Source of the DNA: Heterocephalus glaber
Lineage: Eukaryota > Chordata > Mammalia > Rodentia > Bathyergidae
DNA length: 64,000 bases
Direction: 5' to 3'
NCBI RefSeq assembly: GCF_000247695.1
Contig: NW_004624751.1
Coordinates: 21,348,439 to 21,412,438, forward strand
A model generated the notes under the pieces. It was not told where the DNA came from, did no database searches, and saw only the letters and a program-made list of their open reading frames with translations. Positions within the stretch are counted from its first letter, which is position 1; every line of letters starts with the position of its first letter. A program made the translations under genes and the position numbers. This document shows positions 1 to 10,547 of the stretch, in pieces.

Positions 1-81
1 TAATGGTACAAGATCCCAATGATGAATGTAACTGTATTTTATACCTAAAATGTACCAATAAAGTTAATGGGGGGAAAAAAA
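1..81 (+). mobile_element. L1 3' UTR terminus, cut by window edge
   Basis: The segment reads through the same 3' end seen at 1095-1160 and 2330-2400 (CAATGATGAATGT, then ATACCTAAAATGTACCAATAAA) and finishes in a G/A-rich tail. AATAAA in the last 30 bases is the likely L1 polyadenylation signal. The 5' side lies outside the window, so truncation and target-site duplication cannot be judged. Right after it, L1 ORF2 sequence of a different, older copy begins, so this is probably a third young 3' end inserted into that older copy. Confidence 0.7.
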
Positions 82-638
82 GAAAACTATAGTACTTTGA
101 AAAAAGAGATCAAAGTGGATATCAGAAAACAGAAAAATATTCCCTGTTCTTGGATAGGTAGAATCAATATAGGGAAAATGACCAAATTTTCAAAAACTGT
201 TACATGTATTTAATGCAATCCTAATCAAAATACCAATAGCATGCCTCACAGAACTAAAGAAAACAATCCTAAAATGCATATGGGTACAGAAGAGGCCTAG
301 AAAAGCAAAAGCAATTCTGGGCAACAAGGACAAGGCAGGGGCATCACAATCTCTGATTTAAAGTTATACTACAAAGCTATTGTGATAAAAACAGCATGGT
401 GCTAGCAAAGAAACAGACTCAAGGGCCAGTGAAACAGAATAGAGGATGGAGAAACAACTTGAAGCACACTCAGCTACCTCATCTTTGACAAAGGGACCAA
501 AAACCTTTAGTAGAAGAAAGATAATAAATGATGCTTTGAAAACTGGCTTTCCACATCCTAAAGACTGAATGTAAACTTATATCTCTCATCATGCACTAAA
601 CTAAAATTGAAATGGATTAAAGATCTAAATATGAAAAT

Positions 639-654
639 AGAAACAAGCTGCTGG
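639..654. repeat. Target-site duplication, left copy (right copy 1181-1196)
   Basis: AGAAACAAGCTGCTGG occurs exactly on both sides of the nested L1 fragment. It is part of the host L1 ORF2 and is therefore the duplicated target. Confidence 0.9.
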
Positions 655-1180
655 CACAGTTTGTAATAACTAAAACTTGGAAACAGCCCAAATGCCCATC
701 AACTGGAGACTGGATCAAGAAAATGGTTTTTTAATAAAATGGAGTACTACTCAGCCATGAAAAATGAGAAATTAGAGACATTTATTGCTAAATGGATGCA
801 CATTGAGGTGATACTCTTGTGTGAAATAAATAGGACACACATGTGTAAATATCAAACAGTTTCTCTAGTGTGAGAAACTGAAAGTGTAAATAAAGACTAA
901 AAGGTATAATAGATAATGTGAAATATGAAGAAAAGGGGCAAAGGGGAAGTGGGAGGGGTAGGGGATTGAAAGAAGGGATTGAAATTAATATGAGTAAATG
1001 AAAAAAAGGAAGCAAAGTCTTCGTAAATAGGGAGGGATGCAGGGGTTGAAGGGAGGACAGGAGAAGGGGGAAAAATAAGAACCTGGAGAGATTATGTAAA
1101 GGTGCAGATCTCCAATGATGAATGTCATTATATTGTACACCTAAAATGTACCAATAAAAGGATATACACACACACAAAAA
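655..1180 (+). mobile_element. Young 5'-truncated L1 3' end, nested, with 16-bp TSD
   Basis: This is a 526-bp L1 3' end (last part of ORF2 and the purine-rich 3' UTR) inserted in the older L1. The flanks are identical: AGAAACAAGCTGCTGG at 639-654 and again at 1181-1196. The insert starts abruptly inside ORF2 (CACAGTTTGTAATAACTAAA) and ends after AATAAA in a short CA/A tail, as expected for target-primed reverse transcription with 5' truncation. The C-terminal ORF2 block (EYY, then about 30 residues) is seen near 745-850. Confidence 0.88.
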
Positions 1181-1237
1181 AGAAACAAGCTGCTGGAAGA
1201 TAAAACAGATAAAATTCTTGAAGACAAAGGTGTAGGC

Positions 1238-1314
1238 CAGTGATAGTGAACCTTTTAGAGCTTTCAATTGTAACAAAAAGCTGGCTGTGGCATGTGTGCC
1301 ATGTGTTCACCATT
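1238..1314. mobile_element. Short hAT-like MITE inside the older L1
   Basis: About 77 bp interrupt the host ORF2 reading between GACAAAGGTGTAGG and AAAGACTTTATAAGC. The insert begins CAGTGATAGTGAAC and ends with the near-complement GTTCACCATTA. Inner arms TGATAGTGAAC and TAATGGTGAAC agree at 9 of 11 bases. CAG-type ends and short length fit a non-autonomous hAT element. The putative 8-bp target duplication (GTGTAGGC versus AGTTTGGC) is poor, so the class assignment is tentative. Confidence 0.5.
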
Positions 1315-1714
1315 AGTTTGGCAAAGACTTTATAAGCAAAACCCTAATCACACAGGAGGAAATTCTTCAAAGAATCAACATCTGGAAACACACTAAATTA
1401 AAAAGCTTTTGCATAGTACAAGAAACCACCAACCGAATGAATAGACAACCCATAGAATAGGAAAAAATTTTTACCAGCTAGTTTTCAGACAAAGGACTCA
1501 CATCTAGAATACATAGAGAACTTTTTAAAAAAGAGACCTTCCCAAATTTAAAGACCCAGTCCAAAAATGGACATCTGAAATGAATAGATACTTCTCAGAT
1601 GAAGAAGTACAAACAGTAAATAAATGCAATATGAAAAAATGTTCAACATCTCTGGTCATTTGAGAAATGCAAATTAAAACAACACAGATATTCCATTACA
1701 CTCCAGAAAGAATG

Positions 1715-1924
1715 GAAATCAGTATGGAGATACCTCAAAGAGCTAGGACTGAAAGTCCCATTTGACCCAGCTATTCCTCTGCTGGGTATCTTCCCAAAAG
1801 AATTAAACGAATCATACCACGGCATTATATGTGAACCCATGTTCATAGCAGCACAGTTTTAAATAGCTAAAACTTGGAAACAGCTCAATTGCTCATCAAC
1901 TGGAGACTGGATAAAGAAAATGTA

Positions 1925-1955
<31 letters not shown>

Positions 1956-2401
1956 TGTGTTTATAAAATGGAGAACTACTTAGCCATAAAAGATGAGAAA
2001 TCAGTGGCATTTATAGCTAAATGGATGCACATTGAGGTGATACTCTTACGTGAAATAAATAGGACACACATGTCTATATACTGAATAGTTTCTCTAGTAT
2101 GAGAAACTGAAAGTATAAATAAGGACTAAAAGGTAGAATAGATAATGTGAAATAGGAAGAAGAGGGCCAAAGGGGAAGTGGGAGGGGTAGGGGAAAGTAA
2201 AGAAGGGAATGGAATTAATGTGAGAAAATGAAAAAATGGAAACAAAATCTTTGTACGTAGGGGAGAGGTGGAAGGGTTGAAGGGAGGGCAGGAGAATGGG
2301 GAAAAAAATAAGAACCAAGATAGATTATGTAAAAGTACAAATTTCCAATAAAGAATGTCATTATATTGTATACCTAAAGTGTACCAATAAAATTAATTTA
2401 A
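1715..2401 (+). mobile_element. Young 5'-truncated L1 3' end, nested, with short TSD
   Basis: A second young L1 3' end, about 690 bp, in the same older L1. AAAGAATG at 1707-1714 is repeated at 2402-2409, and the host ORF2 resumes after it (ACTATTATTAAG) exactly where it broke off. The insert covers the end of ORF2, a (TG)n tract replacing part of it at 1921-1961, the purine-rich 3' UTR and AATAAA near 2384. The tail is A/T rich. It closely resembles 655-1180 and the reverse complement of 16165-16900. Confidence 0.8.
1921..1961. repeat. (TG)n microsatellite
   Basis: Interrupted TG dinucleotide run within the nested L1 3' end, at the point where the sister copy at 725-735 has an A/T stretch. 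Confidence 0.95.
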
Positions 2402-4399
2402 AAAGAATGACTATTATTAAGAAATCAACCAATAACAAAAGCTGGCAAGTCTGTGAGGAAAAAGGGATCCTTCTCCATTGTTGACGGGAAATTAAATTTG
2501 TATAACCACTATGGAAATCAGTGTGGAGATTCCTCAATAAACTAAAACAAGAGATTCCATTTGATCCAGCTCTATCCCTTCTAGTTATCTTCCTAAAAGA
2601 GCTAAAAAGTCATACCACAGTGATAAATGCATACCCATGTTTATAGCATCACAATTTGTTATAGCTAAATCTTAGAAAAAGCCCATATGTCTATCAACAG
2701 ATGAATGAATAAAAAATATAGTATTTATATACAATGGAGTACTATTCTGCCATAAAGATGGACAAACTTGAATCATTTTTAGGTAAATGGATATGCTTTG
2801 AGACATGTTAAGTGAAAGAAATCAGACATACTAGTTTAATTATCATATTGTTTCTCTTGTGTGACAAACCCAAAGGATACATTAGATGCAAAATGGAAGC
2901 TAGATATCAGGAAGTAGAAAGAACATATTGAAATGGGAAAGGGAACAAGGGATGGAGGAAGGAAAGAAATCAAATAGGAGAAAAGAGAGAGAATGGAAGG
3001 GAAAAGATGGAAACAAAACTTTTGTAAATGAGGAGGGGAAGAAAGGTTGAAGGGCAGGGAGGGAAATAGGAAAAAAGAAGAATTAAGACTTATAATGTAG
3101 GAGTAAAACTTCCCTATGATAAATTTGATCAGTATAGCTATAGTAAGGCAAATATGTACTAATAAAAAATAAAAAATAAAATGGTATTTTGATCTGAGTA
3201 GAAGTAGGAAAAAGTAAAACATGATTGATTATCTCAGTAAACTATCAAACTTGTAAGGTGAATAAGAAAAGAATGAATAAAATATATTCATTACAATAAA
3301 AAGAAGACTAACAAAATATTTGGAACTCATATATTTCTTTCAATAATAACCCTAAATATAAATATCTGAATTCTCCAATTAGAAGATTAGACTAGCTGAT
3401 TAGATTTAAAAACAAGCATTTTCTATCTATAAGAAACTTACCTCATTGGCAAAGACATATGCAGACTAACAGTGGAAGGATGGGTAATGATATTCCAATC
3501 AAGTGGAATCTGAAAGCCAGCAGGAATAGTTATACTCATTTCCCACTAAATAGTCCTTAAGTGAAAATTGGTCAGAAGGGATAAAAAAGGTGATTACTTA
3601 TTAATAAAAAATACATCAAAAAAGTATAATGATGGTGAATATACATTCACTTCACATAGGAACACTGAATTCTATAAAATAAACACTGAAGATAGGCTAT
3701 AGTACAATAACAGGGGTTGAGCTCAATACCCACCTCTTGTCAATAGACATCTTTTCCAGACAAAAAAGCACTAAAACACTGAAGTTAAATTACACTATAG
3801 ATCAAATGGACACACCCAACAATTGCAGAATATACATGCTTTTCATAATCACATGGAACTGTTTCCAAAATAGATCTAATTTTAGGTCATAAAGTAGATG
3901 TTAACAAATACAAAAAAAACAGTTTTTTGTCTTCAGATTTTAACTAGAAATTTAAACTGGAAATTTAACTAGACATCAACAGGATTCAACTCGAAATGAA
4001 GCAGAATGTAACTAGAAATCAACAGGAAGAGAAAATACAGAAATCATACATAGAGATTGAACAAAGATTAAACAAAGAGTGGATCATTGAATAAATAAGA
4101 TGTGAAATTAAAATAATTAAAAAATTCCTAGATCAAATGAAAATGAAAACACAGACTATCATAACTTATGGGGTGCAGCAAGACTAGTTATAAGAGGAAT
4201 ATTTATAAGGACACATGCATATATTAGAAAAAAATAGAGGTTCCTAATAAATAACCTGATAATACATCACAAGGCCTTGGGAAAATAAGAACAAATCAAA
4301 CCCTAAATCAGGAGAAAGAAAGAAATACTAAGTATTCTGAGAGCAGAAGTAAGTGAAATAGTGAGGAATAAGACTATCATGACTTATTCAATATGATTC

Positions 4400-5040
4400 T
4401 AGAAACTAGCCAAAGTAACCAGGCAAGAGAAAAAAAATGAAGGGAATATAAACAGAAAAGGGGGAGGTCAAATTATTTCTGTTTGCAGATGATATGATTC
4501 TATACCTAGGAAACCCTAAATAAAACACCAAAAGTCTCTTGGAACTGGTAAACAGATTCAGTAAAGTAGCAAGACACAAAATCAACATACAAAAATTGGT
4601 TGACTTCCTATACATTAATAATGAACTTGCTGAGAAAGAAAGCAGGAAAATAGTCCCACTTATAATACTTGAAAAAAAAACCCAAAGTAAAATACCTAGA
4701 AATAATTCTAACCAAGGAAGTGAAAAACCTCTACAATGAAAATTATACAACACTGAAGAAAGAAATTGAAGAAGACAATAGAAGATGGAAAGACATCCCA
4801 TGTTATGTATTGAGAGAATTAATACTGCTAAAATACTCATACTACTAAAATCCATCTATAAATTCAATATAATTTCCATCAGAGTACCAGTGATTGTATT
4901 CACAAACATAGTGAAAAAAATCTTAAAATTCATATGGAAGCACAAAAGATACCAAATAACCAGTGATTCTGAGCAAAAAAAAAAGTTTGAAGGTTTTACA
5001 ATATCTTGTTTCAAAATATACTTTAAATCATTGTAACAAA
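4400..5040 (+). pseudogene. L1 ORF2 reverse-transcriptase remnant
   Basis: The catalytic reverse-transcriptase block is still readable: TTTGCAGATGATATG at 4482-4496 encodes F-A-D-D-M, the L1 version of the YXDD motif. Downstream, 4539-4739 encodes a thumb-like stretch (RFSKVARHKINIQK, then YINNE) and 4785-5036 the following block (IERINTAKI, KFIWKHKR). The palm motif, thumb and following block sit in different frames, so no functional protein is made. In an intact L1 this domain copies L1 RNA into DNA at a nicked chromosomal target. Confidence 0.75.
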
Positions 5041-5681
5041 AAAAGCATGATGTTGGCATACAAATGGACATGTGGACATAGGAATAAACACCCAAACCAT
5101 CTGATCCTTGACAAAGCAGCCAAAAAGAAACATTAGAGAAAAGACAGACTCTTTCACAACAATGATGCTTTTGAAAACTGGATATCCTCTTGTAGATGTG
5201 TCAAAGATCTAGATATATAAATAGAAACTTTGAATCTGCTGGAAGAAAACACAGAGGAAACTCTTCAAGTTATAGGATTAACTATAGGAAAAGTTCTTGA
5301 CTAGGACTCTAATAGCTCAGAAAATAATATAATTGATTACATGAAATTAAAAACATTCTGCACAGCAAAAGAAACAACTGAGTGAAGAGACAGCCTATAG
5401 GATGAAAGAAAAATCTTTGTCAGCTAATTCAACTGACAGAGGATTAATAGCTAGAATATGTAAACAACTCAAGAAATCCAGCACTGAAGAAAAAAAGAAT
5501 CCAATCAACACACTGGGAAAGTAGCTGAACAGACAATTTTCAAAAGAACAAATGCAAATTGCTAATAAATATATGAAAAAATTCCTACATCTTTAGCCAC
5601 CAGGGAAATGCAAAGCAAGCTACATTGAGATTCCATCTTACTCCAATCATAATGGCTATTATCAAGAAAACAAAAAATAAA

Positions 5682-5840
5682 CCAGATGTGGTGCTCCATG
5701 CCTGTAATCCTAGCACTTGGGAGGCTTAGGCAGGAAGATTGCCACAAATACTAGGCCAGCCTGCACTACAGAGTGAGTTCAAGGCCAGCCTAAACCACCC
5801 AGCAAGATCCTGCCTCAAAAACAACAACACAAAAACCTAA
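5682..5840 (+). mobile_element. B1 SINE
   Basis: A 7SL RNA-derived SINE in plus orientation. It has the GGTGCTCCATGCCTGTAATCC start, TAGCACTTGGGAGGCTTAGGCAGGA, and GTTCAAGGCCAGCCT with a repeated GCCAGCCT segment (the internal duplication typical of B1), then a tail of CAA repeats. It lies inside the ancient L1. It would have been transcribed by RNA polymerase III and mobilised by L1. It is diverged from consensus, so not recent. Confidence 0.85.
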
Positions 5841-6249
5841 AAGAAAAAAAGAATTGCAAATACTGATGAGAATATAGGTTAAAAGGAACCCTGTACACTG
5901 TCCATGGAAAAGGAAATTAGCAAAGTCACTAAGGAAATCACCGTGGACATTCCTCAAACAACTAAAAATAGAACCACCATGTGATTCAATTGTACCACTT
6001 TTGGGTATACACTCTAAAAAATCAAAATTTGTTCATGCACACATACACACACACACAAATATTATTTAGCTATAAAGAAAAACAAAATCATGCTACTTGC
6101 AGGAAATTGAATGGACCTGAAGATCATCATGTTAAGCAAAATAAGCCAGACTCAGAAAAACAAATATTACATGTTGTAACTCATAAATGCAACATAGAAA
6201 AAAAAAAGTCAAGATGAAAGTAGAAGTGAGATTTTTAAGAGAGGGGAAT

Positions 6250-9019
6250 GCCCTTGAGTGTAAAAACAATTTACTGACATTGGGGCCACAAAGGGACTAA
6301 TTGAAAGAAACTTGCTCTTATATTACATTCTTGGAATGGAGAAGGAAGGAATATATTATTCCTTTTTCATTTGTTTTCTTTTAATTTGTATTTGAAATTC
6401 TTAGCTATATTTGCTTCTAGGGATTGTTCAAAGAATTTATTTTCCAACTCATGCTTATTATCCTAAATTCATGCCTATACTTAAAATTCTGCTTTTTAAA
6501 AAATCCACTAATTCCATATGTAGCAGAGTGCATGGTAGATGATCAAGAAATATGTTTTAAATACCATTGCATAAATGAATTGATATTCTCATGACAATTC
6601 TGCAAGTACAACAACAAATATGGCATGTAAATTAATTATTGCTGGAGAAATGTTGCTTCGAACACTGTCCCATCACTCAGTGGTTTAAAACAACCATTAT
6701 GTTTTCCTGCATTAGTGTGGTTTGGAGAATCTGGGCTCACACATGTGTCCGTGCACGTGGCTGGACTTAAGCATCTCTCTTATTGTTGGAGGATCAACAA
6801 TGAGTCCACACGTGTTCTTTTAAAGTCAACTGCAGAGGTGAGGAAAGCAATCCAACTGCTCCATTGCTTCAAGTCTCTATTTGCCTATGTGTGCTAATAT
6901 CAAATTGGCTATCTCAAGTAACAAGATTAGGCCCGACCTTGATGAAATGGAAAGTATAGCTCTCCTATTGGAAGCTTCTGAGTAATAATTCAATTTAGTT
7001 CAAATTTGAAAAATTGAAACCATACTGAAGTCTGTAACCAAAGTACCTTTTCTCTGTGAAGGGTTCACAATTGCTTTGGGATCCTCTAACTTTGAGAAAT
7101 CTGCACTATCTTCTCTTATTCTTATGCGTGTCTAATTTTTTCTGGGTGTCTACCATGTGTCAAGTGATTTATGCCTACTATTTAAATCTTTCTAACACTT
7201 CAATAAAAAGCTGTTTTGTTCATTTTTATTTTCAGATTTAAAAATGTATCAGTATTCTTAAGTAACTGACTCTAGTTCTGTGGTAGAATAATCATTCATA
7301 TTCACTTCTGCCTGGATTCAAAATCCATGCTTTTTATTCCATGCCTTATTTCCACCAATACAATCAAATCTGTTTCAAAGCAATGCATTCTGAGCCCTGA
7401 ATTAAAAAAATTGATAAAAGACAAGACTTTTTTGAGGGTTGTATTTTCTTAACAACCAAAGTAAGCATTTTTAAAGTACAATTATCTTTGATTTATCATT
7501 GGCTAGAATAGCAACAACTCCTGACCTTTTTTATAGCTTTTTCAAAGTAAAATCAATTTGTCACCTCATTTCTTGATATAATGTCATTATTAAATATTTG
7601 TACTTCTGATTACATTTTCTCTAGAAATCTGGCTTGCATTTCTCAAATATAAATCTATTTTGTTTTAAGGTGTCCTGGAAACTCACATTTTCATATGTTT
7701 TAAAATGTCAAAAATACATTTGTAATTTGAAAAAGTAATTTTCTGAGCATTCAATTATAATATACATATTCTCAATATTTTCCTTATTGGAAATATCCAC
7801 AATAAACAAATGTTGTCTGACTGTGGTACAGCTCCAGGAAAAAATAAATACAGAATTACCAGTAGAGGCATAGCTATAGTTACCTTTAAAAAATGGTGTA
7901 AATCTTAACAATTAAATTAATTGTTGGACTTGAGCTGGACTTGAATGTGAGCAGACATGTGTGAATTGATGGTGCAATAGGGTTGTGAGTATGGAGTGAT
8001 AATTCTAGATATTTTGTCCCTGCTACCATTGCTGCCTTCAACTAACTCTACAATCTTATTAAAGCCATAGTATCCCTTCTGTAAACTATTGATTCACTGC
8101 CTTCTCTATGATCTAGAGATACTTTTACTTTGAACTTACTTTGAGCTTACTTTGAACTTTTCACTGCTTCCTAGCATTCTTATTTTTGATGTAGAAAAAC
8201 TTGCCATTGAGAGTTTATTTCTTCTTTTTCTTGTTCAGAGTGAACTATGTTGATAAATGGGGAGATTTTGTCATGGTTTTGCAAAGAGCCACGTGGATTG
8301 GGGATGTAGTGTCAGGCATGAGGAGTTTATTTATTTCAAATATATGCTTATGAGAAAACATTTTTAGAAGACAGAGTATCTTTAGCTATGCATCTGTCTG
8401 TATGGTAGCCACTCTCTTCTTCTTAGTAATGGATTTCCATTATATTTGTACTACAATATTAAAGTACAATATTGAAGATTTTTCTTCTCAGACTATTCTT
8501 CTCTGTGTGAGATGCTTGGAGCCTAAGTAGCCCTATTTTTATTACAAGTACAAGAACCATAGTGTCAGACACTGTGCTTTCTGACTTATCAGGGTCTTGA
8601 GGCAATTCGGGAACCACTCACCCTGAGACTTCTTATGGAAGATAATCGAATGCCACTCCTTATTTTAGTTTTTTTCAGCTGAGCTCCTTGATATTTGTAT
8701 CCAAATGTATCCTTAAAATGCTTCATGTGCTTCATGTCATCACTGAATACATTTCTGTGTCCTTTTTTTTGCTTTTTGACTGCATCATTACTTTTTCCCT
8801 TTTAAATACACATTTTTACTTGAGTGTGACATTGGTGTAAGTAGTGGAAAAAACAGTAGCAATTCTGGGTCTTCCATTCATCTTGCACTGGACAGTGGTT
8901 TTGTGCCATAGATTTGTAATCAAATAGCCTAATGATTATAAGAGTGTCTAAAGTACAATGAGGAGTTTGAATGGAATAACTTGGATAATAATATATTGAA
9001 TTTTTTGAAGTTTCAATTG
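6250..9019. other. Mostly unique non-coding sequence
   Basis: No gene-like reading frame, splice pattern or young repeat is seen. About 6660-6900 (CAGTGGTTTAAAACAACCATTAT) resembles the start of an old mammal-wide interspersed repeat I cannot name securely. At 8125-8157 an 11-bp unit (TTACTTTGAAC) is repeated three times. The rest is AT-rich sequence without visible function. Confidence 0.5.
8125..8157. repeat. 11-bp tandem repeat, three copies
   Basis: TTACTTTGAAC, TTACTTTGAGC and TTACTTTGAAC follow each other without gaps. Confidence 0.9.
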
Positions 9020-9033
9020 AAGATGAATTTATT

Positions 9034-9136
9034 CTTTTGTTTTTCTGCTTTTTTTTTTTTTTGGTACCAGGGATTGAACTCGGGTCCTTGTGCTTGCGCA
9101 GCAGGTGTTGAAACCACTGAGCTAAATCCCTGGCCC
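9034..9136 (-). mobile_element. ID SINE with 14-bp TSD
   Basis: A tRNA-derived SINE in minus orientation. The plus strand shows poly-T, then GGTACCAGGGATTGAACTCG and GAGCTAAATCCCTGGCCC, the reverse complement of the ID body with its internal polymerase III A box (TAGCTCAGTGG-like) and B box (GAGTTCAATCCC-like). AAGATGAATTTATT at 9020-9033 and 9137-9150 is a perfect target-site duplication. The A tail abuts the 9034 side. Confidence 0.92.
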
Positions 9137-9150
9137 AAGATGAATTTATT

Positions 9151-10161
9151 ATTTAAATTCCTCATCTGTCTGTCTGTCTGTGTAAATTGGGGTGCATTTT
9201 TAATTGCTTTTGTATTTTTCCTACTAGTTAACATACTTTAAGTACAAAGAGTTGTTAAAATATACCCAAAATATTACAGAGCCACAATAACCAATTAGGT
9301 GGTGTTATGGAGAGTTTGCCTTTGAGGGATATTCCTACTCATTTAAATCTGTGTGGAACAAATTTCTCCAGCTATGAAATTTGTATGAAGATGAGTAAAT
9401 GTATCTGTCTGACGACCATCTCTTTCAGTTGGCACAAATTGCCAGTTAGCAGGTCAGGTTTTGCTGAAGAAAGCCTAGATCTGAAAGCAATGGGAATTGG
9501 AATGACCTCTGTATAATCACCCTATAATTGTACCTAGTATGTTTCCTGTGATTATATACTTGTTAATATTAAAAAATTATGGCTTGAATGAGGTTTGGGG
9601 TTATGGCCTCACTTATTTGTGTCACCTAATGGCACAAATTTCATGAAAATCCTCTCTAGTTCCATATGGCAGTTATGGAGTAATGACTCAGTCTTCCCCA
9701 GACAAGTTATCACAATTATGCTCATCTTACCAAACTGTTCCCTTGTCAATCAAAAAGTAATCCAAGGTACATTATCTTCCTTAAAATATTTCATTAGATT
9801 TCTGCATCTTGCATATTAGAAGGATCCTGATATTCAAACACAGTGTTTAGTTCAAAGCTGTTCATCTTGTGTCATTCAATAATCAAGCTTGAAAGTTGCA
9901 CAATTTTGCAAGGGTGCTTATATTTGAGAATTCATTAAATTGATTACCAGGTCTTTTTCTTGTGATTAGATAGCATGCAACATTAGGCATAAAACAGCTC
10001 TATCAAAAATCTCTCCAGCAGTTGCTGCTTTTGTGAAGGAACTATCATCAGAAGTGTAATGCCAAGAATTTCCACACAGATTATGAGCTGGAAATTTTCA
10101 CCAAATGAAGTTCAATCATTCCTGTTGCTGTAGGAAGAAATGGATGCTTCTGGTCTATTAA
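9151..10161. other. Unique non-coding sequence
   Basis: AT-rich, with no recognisable repeat or gene between the ID element and the MaLR element. Short open frames at 9307-9516 and 9595-9819 show no recognisable domain and no splice or poly-A context. Confidence 0.5.
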
Positions 10162-10547
10162 TGTTTAGATTTAGAATATCCCCTAAAACTCTCATGCACT
10201 CAGAGGCAGGCTTTTTGGAAGGTGATTGGATCATGGGGGCACCACATTCATCAGTGGATTCACTCCCTAATGAGTTCAATAGCTGAGTGTGTTGTTAGGA
10301 GGTGGAGCCAGATTAGAGGTGGGTCCCTGGGGCCATGACCTGGGAGGGTATATCTCCCTCCCCAGCTGACTTCTTCCCATTTGGCTTCTTGCTCACCATG
10401 GTGTGAGCAACTTTCTTCTGCCAGACCCTTCCACTACACCCTCTTAACCAACTATAAACTATAACCTTATGCTGGAATTTGACTCTCCTCCTTTAATTTG
10501 TGAGTATTAGGTATTTTGTCATAGTGATGAGGAAAGTGACTAAGACA
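10162..10547 (+). mobile_element. MaLR 5' LTR
   Basis: The LTR begins TGTTTAGATTTAGAATATCCCC and ends GTGACTAAGACA, so it has the TG...CA ends of retroviral LTRs. It contains the CACCATGGTGTGAGCA block typical of ERVL-MaLR LTRs and matches the second copy at 12005-12389 along its length. Length is about 386 bp, normal for the family. The TTAATTTGTGAGTATTAGG stretch near 10493 lies where the polyadenylation region of the LTR would be, and the signal itself has decayed. Confidence 0.82.

Larger units (their letters stand above)
82..3180 (+). mobile_element. Older L1 (ORF2 3' part and 3' UTR), interrupted by later insertions
   Basis: The host L1 is recognisable in four pieces: 82-654, 1197-1237, 1315-1714 and 2402-3180. 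Translated on the plus strand with stops and frameshifts, 82-640 matches the ORF2 region after the reverse transcriptase (KKEI, then a [13 protein letters not shown] block, then SDLKLYYKA and WIKDLN blocks). 1315-1714 continues into the C-terminal region, and 2402-2830 carries the rest of the C-terminus. The 3' UTR is purine rich and ends in AATAAAAAATAAAAAATAAAA near 3160-3180. Removing the inserts restores one collinear element, which is the main evidence that the pieces belong together. It is not coding. Confidence 0.75.
3290..6250 (+). mobile_element. Ancient, heavily deleted L1
   Basis: About 3340-4390 aligns by eye to the L1 ORF2 endonuclease-side region on the plus strand (sequence resembling ACACATTCTTCTCAAGTGCACATGG near 3830-3860 and GGAAACACA..ATGGGATGCAGCA near 4140-4180). 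A deletion follows, and reverse-transcriptase sequence starts near 4395. The C-terminal part runs to about 5680, a B1 interrupts it, and the 3' end (GGGTATACACTCTAAAAAATCAA, then TTAAGCAAAATAAGCCAGACTCAG) continues to about 6250. Many stops and indels show that it is an old copy. Confidence 0.65.

Noticed and set aside
788..1313. Minus-strand frames of up to 162 codons
   Set aside because: They are translations of the purine-rich L1 3' UTR and ORF2 tail on the opposite strand; the Pro/Leu/Phe-rich content is compositional.
2836..3222. 128-codon minus-strand frame
   Set aside because: Antisense of the old L1 3' UTR; low-complexity Phe/Leu/Ser composition.
6660..6900. 60-codon frame at 6715-6897 as a gene
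   Set aside because: The region looks like an old dispersed repeat (CAGTGGTTTAAAACAACCATTAT) and shows no coding features.
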